From: an uncultured Collinsella sp.
Lineage (GTDB): Bacteria; Actinomycetota; Coriobacteriia; Coriobacteriales; Coriobacteriaceae
DNA: 9,692 nt
Assembly: GCA_900547125.1 (NCBI GenBank)
Contig: URFU01000084.1
Coordinates: 1-9,692 of the forward strand
Direction: 5' to 3'
Shown: one piece after another, positions 1 to 6,475 of the stretch
Layout: each line of letters starts with the position of its first letter
How positions within the stretch are numbered: position 1 is the stretch's first letter
Made by a program: the position numbers and the translations under genes
The notes under the pieces: generated by a model
Database searches by the model: none
What the model saw: the letters and a program-made list of their open reading frames with translations, nothing else
Told to the model about the DNA's origin: nothing

Positions 1-12
1 TTTATCTGCCAT
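1..12 (-). CDS. Possible 5' end of a downstream gene, cut by the window edge
   Basis: An ATG on the minus strand at 12-10 opens a frame reading Met-Ala-Asp-Lys up to the window edge. A purine-rich GAGAAGG lies at 22-16, only three bases before the ATG, so it is a possible but tight ribosome binding site. A run of eight G (C on the coding strand) at 23-30 sits just upstream. Four codons say nothing about function. The call rests only on the start signal and on the gene-free spacing after the MFS gene. It could equally be chance. Confidence 0.3.
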
Positions 13-90
13 AATCCTTCTCGGGGGGGGCGGCCTTTCCTTTCGTTGGTTTGGGTTCCTGGTGGGTCACCCGGCCCCGCCGCGGCAGCC

Positions 91-152
91 GATCCCTTTT
101 CCTCCGTCCCCTTCGGATCACGTGATCCCTTGGGGACGGAGGAAAAGGGATC
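91..152. repeat. 62-bp palindrome with a nested palindrome in its loop (REP/MITE-like)
   Basis: Positions 91-111 and 132-152 are 21-bp arms that are perfect reverse complements (GATCCCTTTTCC... against ...GGAAAAGGGATC). Between them, 115-128 is a perfect 14-bp palindrome, GGATCACGTGATCC, on exactly the same centre (121.5). Only TTC at 112-114 and CTT at 129-131 fail to pair. The outer ends of the inner arms read GGGGACG, as in many REP-like repeats mobilised by REP-associated tyrosine (Y1) transposases. Neither strand has a T-run after the stem, so it does not look like a normal terminator. It lies downstream of the MFS gene and outside any credible coding frame. Confidence 0.85.
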
Positions 153-161
153 ATTTCGTAG

Positions 162-229
162 GCCCGTGGCCGCCTTGGAAACCGAATGATGGTACGAGCA
201 TCCATTCGGCTTCCAAGGCGGCCACGGGC
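162..229. repeat. 68-bp long inverted repeat (hairpin) 3' of the MFS gene
   Basis: The arm at 162-180 (GCCCGTGGCCGCCTTGGAA) is the exact reverse complement of 211-229. After one A/C mismatch (181/210) pairing resumes for seven bases (182-188 with 203-209). The stem is thus about 26 bp with one mismatch, around a loop of about 14 bases that can itself pair GATG with CATC. It lies 33 bp past the MFS stop codon and 9 bp from the next palindrome. It may stabilise or terminate the MFS transcript, but no T-run follows on the minus strand, so a mobile or REP-like origin is equally possible. Confidence 0.8.
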
Positions 230-262
230 AGAACGGGGCGAACAGAAAAGAGCGACGGACGT

Positions 263-1567
263 CTACTCCCCCGCCACGCTCGCGCGCAGCTTGGCGGCGA
301 TGGGCTCAGACGCCAGCAGGAACACGAGCATGACCACAGAGCACGCCAGGCACACAATCCAGGTGCTCACAAAGGAGCCCGTGGCATCGAACAGCACGCC
401 CGAGACAATGGCACCCACGGTGCCGCCGACCATCTCGAGCGAGGTAATGGTGCCCGTGACTTTGCCCAGGTCGGCCATTCCAAACTGCTTGGATGCGGCG
501 ATAGTGGGCGTGATGGTGCCCATGCACGTTCCGACACCAAAGCTCACGGCAGCCACGATGGGACCAAGATCGGTCGCGGGGAAGCACAGGGCAACGCAAG
601 CGATAATGCACGCAACGGATCCCAGCACGTTGCCAAAGCGCAGGCCAAAGCGATCGTAGATCGCGCCGAGCGAAATCTTGGCGATAACGACAGTGACCAT
701 GTAGGCCGAAAGCACAGTGCCCGCCCACATGGGATCGTGGCCGCCCGTGACGATCTTGGCGCCGTTGACGGTAACGCTCGTCATGTTGGTGACCTGGTTG
801 GGCAAGATGGCGCCGTTAACGAGGCCCATAAAGAGGAAGGCGACGACAAGCAGCCAAAACGCCGGGCTCTTCTTGATGCGAGACCAGCCAACGTTAACCT
901 CGGGCGCCGTGTGCTCGTCCTTGTCGCCGGCCGTCGAGACGGACGGATCGCCCGGGTTCTCGCCGAGCGGCTTAAGGCCGATCTCGGAAGGCTTGGTGCG
1001 GAAGGAATAGGCCGTGATGGGCAGCGCCGCCACCATGCAGATAGCCGCGAGCACCAGGAAGGCGGAACGCCAGCCAACGCTCACGATGAGCGAGCTCACG
1101 ATGGGAGACAGAATGGCCCCGCCAAAGCCCGAGCCCGAAAGCGCGATGGAGATGGCAAGGCCTCGCTTGGCCGTAAACCAGTTGGCGGTCACAAGGCTAA
1201 TGAGCAGGCGGGTCGAGGCGACGGCAAAGCAGCCCGAGACGGCAAAGAGCACGTAGACCTGCCACAGCTCACCGACAAAACTCATGCCGGCAAGAACGGC
1301 AGAGGTGGCGATAACAGTGAGGGAGCCCAAAACGCGACCGCTCACTTTATCGGCCACATGACCGATCACAAGTGAGCCGATAACGCTCACCACGGTGGAG
1401 ATGGCGTTGGAGATGTTGTACTGCGCAAGAGAAATGCCCAAGTCGCTGACGATGAGCGGCTGGAACAGGCTCATGCAGTTAACGAAAATCGTGTAGCATG
1501 TGGCCATGACGACAAAGCCGGAGGCCACGACAAGCCAACCGGGGAAGAATTTATACTGCCGGGACAT
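263..1567 (-). CDS. MFS transporter, OFA/MCT-like, 434 aa
   Basis: Twelve-TM secondary transporter of the major facilitator superfamily in the cytoplasmic membrane. The start is ATG at 1567 because AGGAG lies four bases upstream; a longer frame from TTG at 1585 would read through that site. The loop between TM2 and TM3 has the MFS motif A form GHVADKVSGR (about residues 69-78), and its half-repeat GAIYDRFG is at about 301-308. The segment NWFTAKRGLAISIALSGSG (about 129-147) is typical of the oxalate:formate antiporter / monocarboxylate carrier-like groups. A charged central loop (about 194-229) separates the two six-TM halves. The M20D amidohydrolase lies just upstream on the same strand, which hints at a carboxylate or acyl-amino-acid cargo; this is inference. 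Full length is normal for the family and no damage is seen. Confidence 0.92.
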   Translation of the reverse strand: MSRQYKFFPGWLVVASGFVVMATCYTIFVNCMSLFQPLIVSDLGISLAQYNISNAISTVVSVIGSLVIGHVADKVSGRVLGSLTVIATSAVLAGMSFVGELWQVYVLFAVSGCFAVASTRLLISLVTANWFTAKRGLAISIALSGSGFGGAILSPIVSSLIVSVGWRSAFLVLAAICMVAALPITAYSFRTKPSEIGLKPLGENPGDPSVSTAGDKDEHTAPEVNVGWSRIKKSPAFWLLVVAFLFMGLVNGAILPNQVTNMTSVTVNGAKIVTGGHDPMWAGTVLSAYMVTVVIAKISLGAIYDRFGLRFGNVLGSVACIIACVALCFPATDLGPIVAAVSFGVGTCMGTITPTIAASKQFGMADLGKVTGTITSLEMVGGTVGAIVSGVLFDATGSFVSTWIVCLACSVVMLVFLLASEPIAAKLRASVAGE

Positions 1568-1571
1568 ACTG

Positions 1572-1576
1572 CTCCT
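1572..1576 (-). promoter_or_regulatory. Ribosome binding site of the MFS gene
   Basis: On the minus strand AGGAG, preceded by AAA, sits four bases before ATG 1567. It decides the start in favour of the protein beginning MSRQYKF over the upstream TTG at 1585. Confidence 0.8.
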
Positions 1577-1606
1577 TTTAAACAAACGAATAGCCTGCGC
1601 CGGGCG

Positions 1607-1696
1607 CCGGTAGTGCCCAAGATTGCCTTGAAAGACAAGGGCATAGGCCTTATGGCCATGCCCTCAGGCTTGAAAGGCAAGATTGGGTGCTACCGG
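1607..1696. repeat. 90-bp imperfect hairpin element, copy 1 of a two-copy family
   Basis: This is an imperfect palindrome built from nested pairing blocks: 1607-1613 with 1690-1696, 1616-1620 with 1683-1687, 1623-1629 with 1674-1680, then the core GGGCAT (1639-1644) with ATGCCC (1658-1663) and GGCC (1646-1649) with GGCC (1654-1657). The loop is TTAT, with one bulged A at 1645. The outer arm overlaps the TAG stop (1690-1692) of the amidohydrolase gene. The core, its bulged A and the following TTGAAAGGCAAG match the element at 9549-9648 in the same orientation. It fills most of the M20D-MFS gap. It may act as a terminator, attenuator or mRNA-stabilising hairpin, since TTGTCTTTC follows the core on the minus strand, but the T-run is weak. 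Confidence 0.75.
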
Positions 1697-2985
1697 TGGG
1701 CGGCGATATAGCCCAAAGCGACTGCCGCATAAGCCGCGGCGCCGAGCGGCAGCTCGGCATCGCTAAAGCGTGCCTTGGGATGATGCTGAGCAAAATGCTC
1801 GTCCGCATCAGTCACGGCAGCGCCCACGGTAAAGTACGCGCTCGGGATCTCGCTCGAGATCAGCGCGAAGTCCTCGCTCGCCATGGCGTGGAACAGCGGC
1901 AGGAAGGCGGCCTTGGGCAGCACCGCGCCCACGTAGCCAAGCGACGCCTGGGTCATGTCGTCATCGAGTACGAGCGGGGGAACATCCGAGAGCGTCTCGA
2001 TAGTCGCCGGCGTGCGATAGGTCGTGGCAACACCTTTGACGACCTCCGCGATGCGGGTCTTGAGGTGCTCCATGAGCTCGACGTCGAAGCCGCGCAGCGT
2101 ACCTTCGAGCACGCAGGTATCTGGAATGACGTTGGCCGCTTGGCCACCGGCAAACTTACCCACGGTCAGTGCGACCTCCTTGGCCGCCGGCACCTCGCGG
2201 GAGATGAGCTCCTGAAGTGCCAGATGCACGTGCACACCCGCCGTAATGGGGTCGATGCAGATCTCGGGGCTCGAGCCATGACCGCCCTTGCCCTGCAGCG
2301 TGATGCGGAAACCGTACACGCCCGAGAGCGCCGGACTGCCGTAAAGCACCAGGCCAAGCGGCGACTGGCTATTGACATGCATGGCAAAGGCGACCTGAGG
2401 ACGCGGGTTCTGCAGCAGACCGTCGGCGATGGCGGCGCGGGCACCCTCAAAGGTTTCCTCGCCCGGCTGGAACAGCAACTTAACCGTGGCGTTGGCATCA
2501 ACAAGCTCTGCCTCGCGTGCTTTGAGCATACGAGCCGCACCAAGCAGCGCCGTCGCGTGCATATCGTGTCCGCATGCGTGCATGCAGCCGTTGGTGGATG
2601 CAAAGGGCTCGCCGGATTCCTCGGTAACGGGCAGGGCATCCATGTCGCCACGCAGCATAACGACCGTACCGGCCTGCTCATTCGTGCAGACGCCATTTCC
2701 CTGGGCCGCGGCGGCACCGGCGCCGACAAGGCCCACAACGCAGGAACCATCGACGAGCGCGGCAAATGGGATGTCCATCTCGGTCAGGCGCGCTTGGATA
2801 TTCGCTGAGGTCTGTGGGAGGCTATTACCCAGCTCGGGCATCTGGTGTAGAGCGTGTCGCCACGCAGCGAGCTCGTCTGCAAAAGCCTGAGCTTCTGCAA
2901 CAAGACCGTCACCGATAGCGGTCTGCGCCGCTGCGGTGGCCTTGGGCGCTGATTGCGGTTGAAGATCGGACAAAGCTGGTGCCAT
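1690..2985 (-). CDS. M20D-family metallo-amidohydrolase (N-acyl-amino-acid / hippurate hydrolase type), 431 aa
   Basis: Cytoplasmic two-metal peptidase-fold enzyme predicted to split an amide bond of an N-acyl amino acid or similar conjugate. The start is ATG 2985, which has GGAGGG five bases upstream; the longer frame from 3039 adds 18 untypical residues. Motifs in order: RHALHQMPELG (about 43-53), GDMDALP (113-119), MHACGHDMH with metal-ligand Cys and His (135-143), QPGEE with the catalytic glutamate pair (173-177), MHVN (202-205), the dimerisation-domain GKGGHGSSP (232-240), ASEDF (369-373), and HHPKARF with the last metal-ligand His (401-407). All expected active-site residues are present, so it should be active. 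A small Ala/Gly-rich insertion at about 90-104 precedes the GDMDALP strand. The exact substrate (hippurate, acetyl-diaminopimelate, auxin-type conjugates, aminobenzoyl-glutamate) cannot be told from sequence alone. Confidence 0.95.
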   Translation of the reverse strand: MAPALSDLQPQSAPKATAAAQTAIGDGLVAEAQAFADELAAWRHALHQMPELGNSLPQTSANIQARLTEMDIPFAALVDGSCVVGLVGAGAAAAQGNGVCTNEQAGTVVMLRGDMDALPVTEESGEPFASTNGCMHACGHDMHATALLGAARMLKAREAELVDANATVKLLFQPGEETFEGARAAIADGLLQNPRPQVAFAMHVNSQSPLGLVLYGSPALSGVYGFRITLQGKGGHGSSPEICIDPITAGVHVHLALQELISREVPAAKEVALTVGKFAGGQAANVIPDTCVLEGTLRGFDVELMEHLKTRIAEVVKGVATTYRTPATIETLSDVPPLVLDDDMTQASLGYVGAVLPKAAFLPLFHAMASEDFALISSEIPSAYFTVGAAVTDADEHFAQHHPKARFSDAELPLGAAAYAAVALGYIAAHR

Positions 2986-2990
2986 AGATG

Positions 2991-2996
2991 CCCTCC
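2991..2996 (-). promoter_or_regulatory. Ribosome binding site of the M20D gene
   Basis: GGAGGG on the minus strand lies five bases before ATG 2985. It supports the 431-residue form over the upstream ATG at 3039, which has no such site. Confidence 0.85.
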
Positions 2997-3015
2997 AGTA
3001 TCGTTTTTGCAGCAA

Positions 3016-3037
3016 GCACTTTGATAGCATAAAGTGC
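3016..3037. promoter_or_regulatory. Inverted repeat in the leader of the M20D gene, candidate operator
   Basis: GCACTTT (3016-3022) and AAAGTGC (3031-3037) form a perfect 7-bp inverted repeat with an 8-base spacer, 31-52 bases before the M20D start. A third related half, ACTTT, follows at 3046-3050. On the minus strand it contains TTGCAC and TATGCT, so it overlaps the likely promoter zone between the upstream terminator and the gene. The -35/-10 pair itself is not clear. It could be a repressor site or a leader hairpin. Confidence 0.4.
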
Positions 3038-3063
3038 AAGGTACTACTTTAAGGGCGAGGCAT

Positions 3064-3089
3064 AAAAACTGCCGCCCCGGGAGGGCGGC
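3064..3089 (-). terminator. Rho-independent terminator of the DMT transporter gene
   Basis: Read on the minus strand, GCCGCCC pairs perfectly with GGGCGGC (3083-3089 with 3071-3077) around a five-base loop and is followed by AGTTTTTATG, with the T-run at 3068-3064. It lies 12 bases after the TAA of the DMT gene and separates it from the M20D gene. Confidence 0.88.
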
Positions 3090-3101
3090 GCAACAAGTTG
3101 T

Positions 3102-4085
3102 TTACAATTGCGGGCGCGGCTTTCGACGCAAAAAATCGAAGTGAGTCTCGCTCAAGATAATCGACAGGAAGATAAGCACGAAGCCGGCGAGCAGACGCGA
3201 GGTGAGCGCCTCCCCCATCAGCAGCACCGAAAACAACACGCCCGAAGGGGACTCCATCGAAAGGAGCAGCGAGCCCGTCGAAGCCGGGACATGCGCCAGG
3301 CCGACGTTTTGGATGAGCAGAGCCACGCATGTGCAGCCCACCGAGAGAAACGCCATCGCAGTGATAAAGCTCGGCGTCCACACGGACAGAGGCGCTTGGG
3401 TCTCGAATAGCAGCGACGTTGCCAGGCTCAGCACGCCGTTGCCCACAAACATCCAAAACGTGATGACGTTGATGTCCATTTTGCGACCGTACTTGGCAGT
3501 CACCGCCATCTGGATGGCGAAAAAGGCCGCACCCGCCAGCGTAATGACGTCACCAATGTTGAATTCAACGCTATCGAGTGCGACGAGGCCAATGCCCGCT
3601 AGGCACAGCAGCGCGGCACCCAAGTTGTAGCGCGTGAGCTTTTCGCCGCTCAGGAAATAGCTCGCGAACGGTACAAGGATGCAATACGTGCCCGTCAAAA
3701 AAGCATTCTTGCCCGCCGTAGTATGTGCCAGACCGACCGTCTGCAACGCATAGGCCGCCCACATGAGCACGCCCATACTCAGGCCAACGATCAGGTTGCG
3801 AGCGTTGAGGTGCGCGATGATGCGCTTGTGGAAGACGGCAAACATGACCAACGCTGCGGGCAGAAAGCGTACATAGAGCAGCGCGAACACCGGAATGGTG
3901 CCGAGTGCGTCCTTCATAGTGGTAAAGGAGTAGCCCCAGATGACCGCCACCGAAAGAAGCAGAACCTTCCAGAACAGCGGAGAGCGTGCGCCGGCGCCCC
4001 GGGGAATACCGCCCGCGCCCAAATCCTCACGGGCTACTGGGCTATCGGGCAAGTTTTCGATTTCGTTGGCAGCGTATTGGGCCAT
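3102..4085 (-). CDS. EamA/DMT-superfamily transporter, 327 aa
   Basis: Inner-membrane drug/metabolite-type carrier with two EamA repeats and about ten TM helices. The start is ATG 4085, with GAGG seven bases upstream; GTG 4100 lacks a site. A hydrophilic N-terminal tail of about 38 residues precedes TM1. Repeat 1 begins at about residue 42 with the typical AVIWGYSFTTMKDA and includes GKNAFLTGTYCILVPF before SGEKLT (about 125-151). Repeat 2 runs from about 178 to 311 and carries PASTGSLLLSMESPSGVLFS and MGEALTSRLLAG, the matching second-half signature. The C-terminus is short and basic (RRKPRP). Members export amino acids or other metabolites, but the substrate cannot be assigned. It appears to be a single-gene transcript between two terminators. 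Confidence 0.92.
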   Translation of the reverse strand: MAQYAANEIENLPDSPVAREDLGAGGIPRGAGARSPLFWKVLLLSVAVIWGYSFTTMKDALGTIPVFALLYVRFLPAALVMFAVFHKRIIAHLNARNLIVGLSMGVLMWAAYALQTVGLAHTTAGKNAFLTGTYCILVPFASYFLSGEKLTRYNLGAALLCLAGIGLVALDSVEFNIGDVITLAGAAFFAIQMAVTAKYGRKMDINVITFWMFVGNGVLSLATSLLFETQAPLSVWTPSFITAMAFLSVGCTCVALLIQNVGLAHVPASTGSLLLSMESPSGVLFSVLLMGEALTSRLLAGFVLIFLSIILSETHFDFLRRKPRPQL

Positions 4086-4092
4086 GGAACAT

Positions 4093-4096
4093 CCTC
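4093..4096 (-). promoter_or_regulatory. Ribosome binding site of the DMT gene
   Basis: GAGG on the minus strand, seven bases before ATG 4085. It selects that ATG over the in-frame GTG at 4100. Confidence 0.65.
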
Positions 4097-4120
4097 GCAC
4101 TCAATCTGGGCGTGGTGTCC

Positions 4121-4154
4121 GCACGCGTATGGCTGCGTGCCGCCTCATGGTCAA
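4121..4154 (-). promoter_or_regulatory. Candidate promoter of the DMT gene with overlapping inverted repeat
   Basis: On the minus strand TTGACC (4154-4149) matches the -35 consensus at five of six positions and is followed after exactly 17 bases by CATACG (4131-4126), a weak -10. The inverted repeat GCACGC (4121-4126) / GCGTGC (4135-4140) overlaps the -10 region and could be an operator. The -35 box directly abuts the T-run of the preceding terminator. The weak -10 limits confidence. Confidence 0.4.
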
Positions 4155-4156
4155 AT

Positions 4157-4189
4157 AAAAACAGGGCGCACCGGACCCCCGGCACGCCC
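4157..4189 (-). terminator. Rho-independent-type terminator after the Pip operon
   Basis: On the minus strand, GGGCG/CGCCC (4185-4189 with 4164-4168) and CCGG/CCGG (4179-4182 with 4171-4174) pair around a four-base loop, with a two-base internal mismatch. TGTTTTTATTTG follows (T-run 4161-4157). It lies about 97 bases after the stop of the second Pip gene and just before the DMT promoter. Confidence 0.7.
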
Positions 4190-4251
4190 CGCTACTGTAA
4201 CAACAACCAAGCATCCCACGCAATCCAGCCCACTAAAGCGTCGGCAAAGTG

Positions 4252-4275
4252 AACCTCGATGTTTTGCCAATGTCA
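4252..4275. repeat. 24-bp repeat, copy A (3' of the Pip operon)
   Basis: These 24 bases match 9521-9544 at 20 positions in the same orientation; the shared block is TCGATGTTTT followed by CAATG and CA. In this copy the dyad AACcTCGATGTT has one defect. GGCAAA (4243-4248) and TTTGCC (4263-4268) also form an overlapping inverted repeat. It begins 11 bases after the Pip 2 stop codon. It may be a regulator site or the remnant of an intergenic repeat. Confidence 0.5.
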
Positions 4276-4285
4276 CGCTGTCGCG

Positions 4286-6475
4286 CTAAATAAGTTTCGT
4301 ACTCTCCAGCTTTTCGATGATCCAGTCGTTGGCTTTGATGACTGGGCGGCGGAAGACGACGCCCAGGGCCAACGACGGAATCAGGTAGCTCGCCAAGATG
4401 CCCAGCTCAATCCAGTACTCCATATGGTAGGCACCGGCCATGGCGGCGTGCATGGCGTTGATGCCGTGGGTAAACGGCAGGAAGGGGTAGATCGCCTGGA
4501 ACACGGGACCGGTCATCTCGATGGGGAACGTACCGCCCGAACCGCCGACCTGCATGACCAGCAGCACGACGGCGAGGGCCTTACCGATATCTCCAAACGA
4601 TACCGTAAGCGTGTAGACGATATTGGAGAACACGAGGCTCGCGACCCAGCCGGCAAGCACAAACTGCAGGGGGTTGTCGCACTGAATGCCAAAGAACAGA
4701 ATGTCGCCCGCGCACACGAGCGTTGCCTGCAGCAAGGCCAGACCGCCAAAGAACAGATAACGGCCCAGGTAGATCTCGTGCAGGCGCACGGGGATGAGCT
4801 CGTTGATAAGCTCATCGTCAACCGAGACCTTCATCATGGCCGCCAGAACAATCGAGCCGACCCATAGCGACAGAATCGTGTAGAACGGCGCCATGGCCGA
4901 ACCGTAGTTGCGGATCGGATAGACCGGCTTGCGGTCGAGCGCGACGGGACCGGAAAGCGACACGGCCAGACCCTCGGGGTCGTTGCCGATCATCGTCTTG
5001 ATTGTGGCCAGGTCACCCGAGACCAGAGCGCTATCAAGCTCGTCCTTAAAGGCACTGATCTTGTCCGACGCCTCGCCCAGCTGATCGGAAGCCTTGTTGA
5101 CGAGCTTTGCAGCCTTGGAGAGACCCTTAGCGAGCGAACCAGAAGCGTCGGTCAGACCGCTCACGGCGCTATCCAAGTCACCCGAGATACCGTTCAGGGA
5201 ATCCAGAACGCCCGAAATGGTCTTCTTGAGCTCCTTGGCCTTAACCGAGAACGTGGAATCGTAGTCAGACTTGGCACCCGAGATACCCGCCTTGGCATCA
5301 GCAATGGCCTGGTCGACCTCGGCACGCGAGTTGTTGACCTCCGCCATGCTGTCCGAAAGGGACTTTGCGGTCGCCGTCAGGTCCTTCGCATTGTTGCGGT
5401 ACTCCACGGCAATTCTGCCCAGCGACGTCGCGGCGGACTTGAGGCCGTCTTTGAGCTTGTCATCACTCACCTGGTCGGCTAGGTTGCGGAGCCGATCGGC
5501 CATCGCATCGATATCGTCAGCACGCGTATTGAGCGCCGCTGCGGCTTCGTTGAGCTGGGACACCGTAAGGTCAACATGCTGATTCGCGGCATCGAATGCC
5601 TTCGCAAGCTCGGCGGAGACGTTGTCGAACGAGCCCGCGCTTCCGTCAATCGCCGCGTTAACGGCATCGTTGGCGGCCTTGAGCGCTTCCTTGGAATCAT
5701 TGATGCCGCTCTTGGCGTGCTCCATCAGCTGCTTCGTCGACTCATCGACGGTGCCCGTCTGCTTGAGCATACCGCCCGCCGACGTCAGCGAATCGGACGT
5801 GGAGCTCAAAACGCCCGCCAGCGACGTTGCGCTGGTCTGAATGTCCTGCAGGTCCTGGACCGAATCGCCCAGCGTAGAGGACAGATTGGCGATAAAGTTG
5901 CTCACCTGGTCGGTGCTCATATAGTCGAGCAGGCTGGACACGGTTTTAAGACCGATGCTCGTAATGGTTTCGGTAAAGGTCTCGTTGACCTGACTCTGGA
6001 CGGCGCTCGAGCCTTTCTCGGTCACGATCTGCGCGATGGCGTTGGCCTTCTGGTTCTCGTAGAACTCGATATCAGCGTGCTTCACCTCGGTCGAGAAAAG
6101 CGTCATCATGTCGGCGCTAAACGTTTTAGGGATAACGACGGCAGCGTAGTACGCGCCCGACTTAACGCCCTCAATCGCCTTATCGCGGTCGTTGAGTACG
6201 ACCCAGTCGAAGTTCTCGTTGCCGCGCAGGGTGGCGGTTACGTTTTCGCCCACGTTGACCTCGACGGGAATCAGATCACTCTCGTAACCCTCATCGGTGT
6301 TGACCACGGCGATCTTAAGGTTGCCGGTATTGCCGTAGGGATCCCAGCTTCCGGCGATGTTAAACCACGCGTACAGGCACGGCACGATAATGAGGCCCAT
6401 CACAACAACCAAGCCGATCACGGAGCGAGACACATTTTGGACATCGCGCTTAAACAGGTGCAGGATGTTTTTCAT
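4286..6475 (-). CDS. YhgE/Pip-family membrane protein 2, 729 aa
   Basis: Large envelope protein of the family that includes Lactococcus Pip (a phage receptor), Bacillus YhgE/YueB and the type VII secretion component EsaA. TM1 is at about 18-38, ending in the family signature LYAWFNIAGSWDPYGNTG (34-51). An extracellular globular part with AAVVIPKTFS (111-120) follows. A long Ala/Ser/Asp-rich region predicted as coiled coil spans about 195-485. A C-terminal ABC-2-like bundle of about five or six TMs (about 530-710) contains APFYTILSLWVGS and GGSGGTFPIEM. The ATG directly follows the TAA of the upstream paralog, with an 11-base perfect anti-16S match (AAAGGAGGTGA) before it, so strong coupled translation is expected. 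It is the shorter, canonical-looking member of the pair. The actual role here (envelope, secretion, phage docking) is unknown. Confidence 0.93.
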   Translation of the reverse strand: MKNILHLFKRDVQNVSRSVIGLVVVMGLIIVPCLYAWFNIAGSWDPYGNTGNLKIAVVNTDEGYESDLIPVEVNVGENVTATLRGNENFDWVVLNDRDKAIEGVKSGAYYAAVVIPKTFSADMMTLFSTEVKHADIEFYENQKANAIAQIVTEKGSSAVQSQVNETFTETITSIGLKTVSSLLDYMSTDQVSNFIANLSSTLGDSVQDLQDIQTSATSLAGVLSSTSDSLTSAGGMLKQTGTVDESTKQLMEHAKSGINDSKEALKAANDAVNAAIDGSAGSFDNVSAELAKAFDAANQHVDLTVSQLNEAAAALNTRADDIDAMADRLRNLADQVSDDKLKDGLKSAATSLGRIAVEYRNNAKDLTATAKSLSDSMAEVNNSRAEVDQAIADAKAGISGAKSDYDSTFSVKAKELKKTISGVLDSLNGISGDLDSAVSGLTDASGSLAKGLSKAAKLVNKASDQLGEASDKISAFKDELDSALVSGDLATIKTMIGNDPEGLAVSLSGPVALDRKPVYPIRNYGSAMAPFYTILSLWVGSIVLAAMMKVSVDDELINELIPVRLHEIYLGRYLFFGGLALLQATLVCAGDILFFGIQCDNPLQFVLAGWVASLVFSNIVYTLTVSFGDIGKALAVVLLVMQVGGSGGTFPIEMTGPVFQAIYPFLPFTHGINAMHAAMAGAYHMEYWIELGILASYLIPSLALGVVFRRPVIKANDWIIEKLESTKLI

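Noticed and set aside
91..229. CRISPR array or tandem repeat at the left edge
   Set aside because: The repeats are two different inverted repeats, each present once, with no regular direct repeat and spacer pattern.
162..229. Standard Rho-independent terminator of the MFS gene
   Set aside because: The stem is much longer than usual and no T-run follows on the minus strand, so it is kept as a hairpin repeat and not called a terminator.
62..1375. 437-codon plus-strand open frame over the MFS gene
   Set aside because: Its sequence is low-complexity and charged (many His, Arg, Gly, Asp), its start lies near the left palindrome, and the minus strand encodes a complete, motif-bearing MFS carrier.
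1687..2808. 373-codon plus-strand open frame over the amidohydrolase gene
   Set aside because: It is the antisense shadow of the M20D gene, whose metal-site motifs are all intact on the minus strand.
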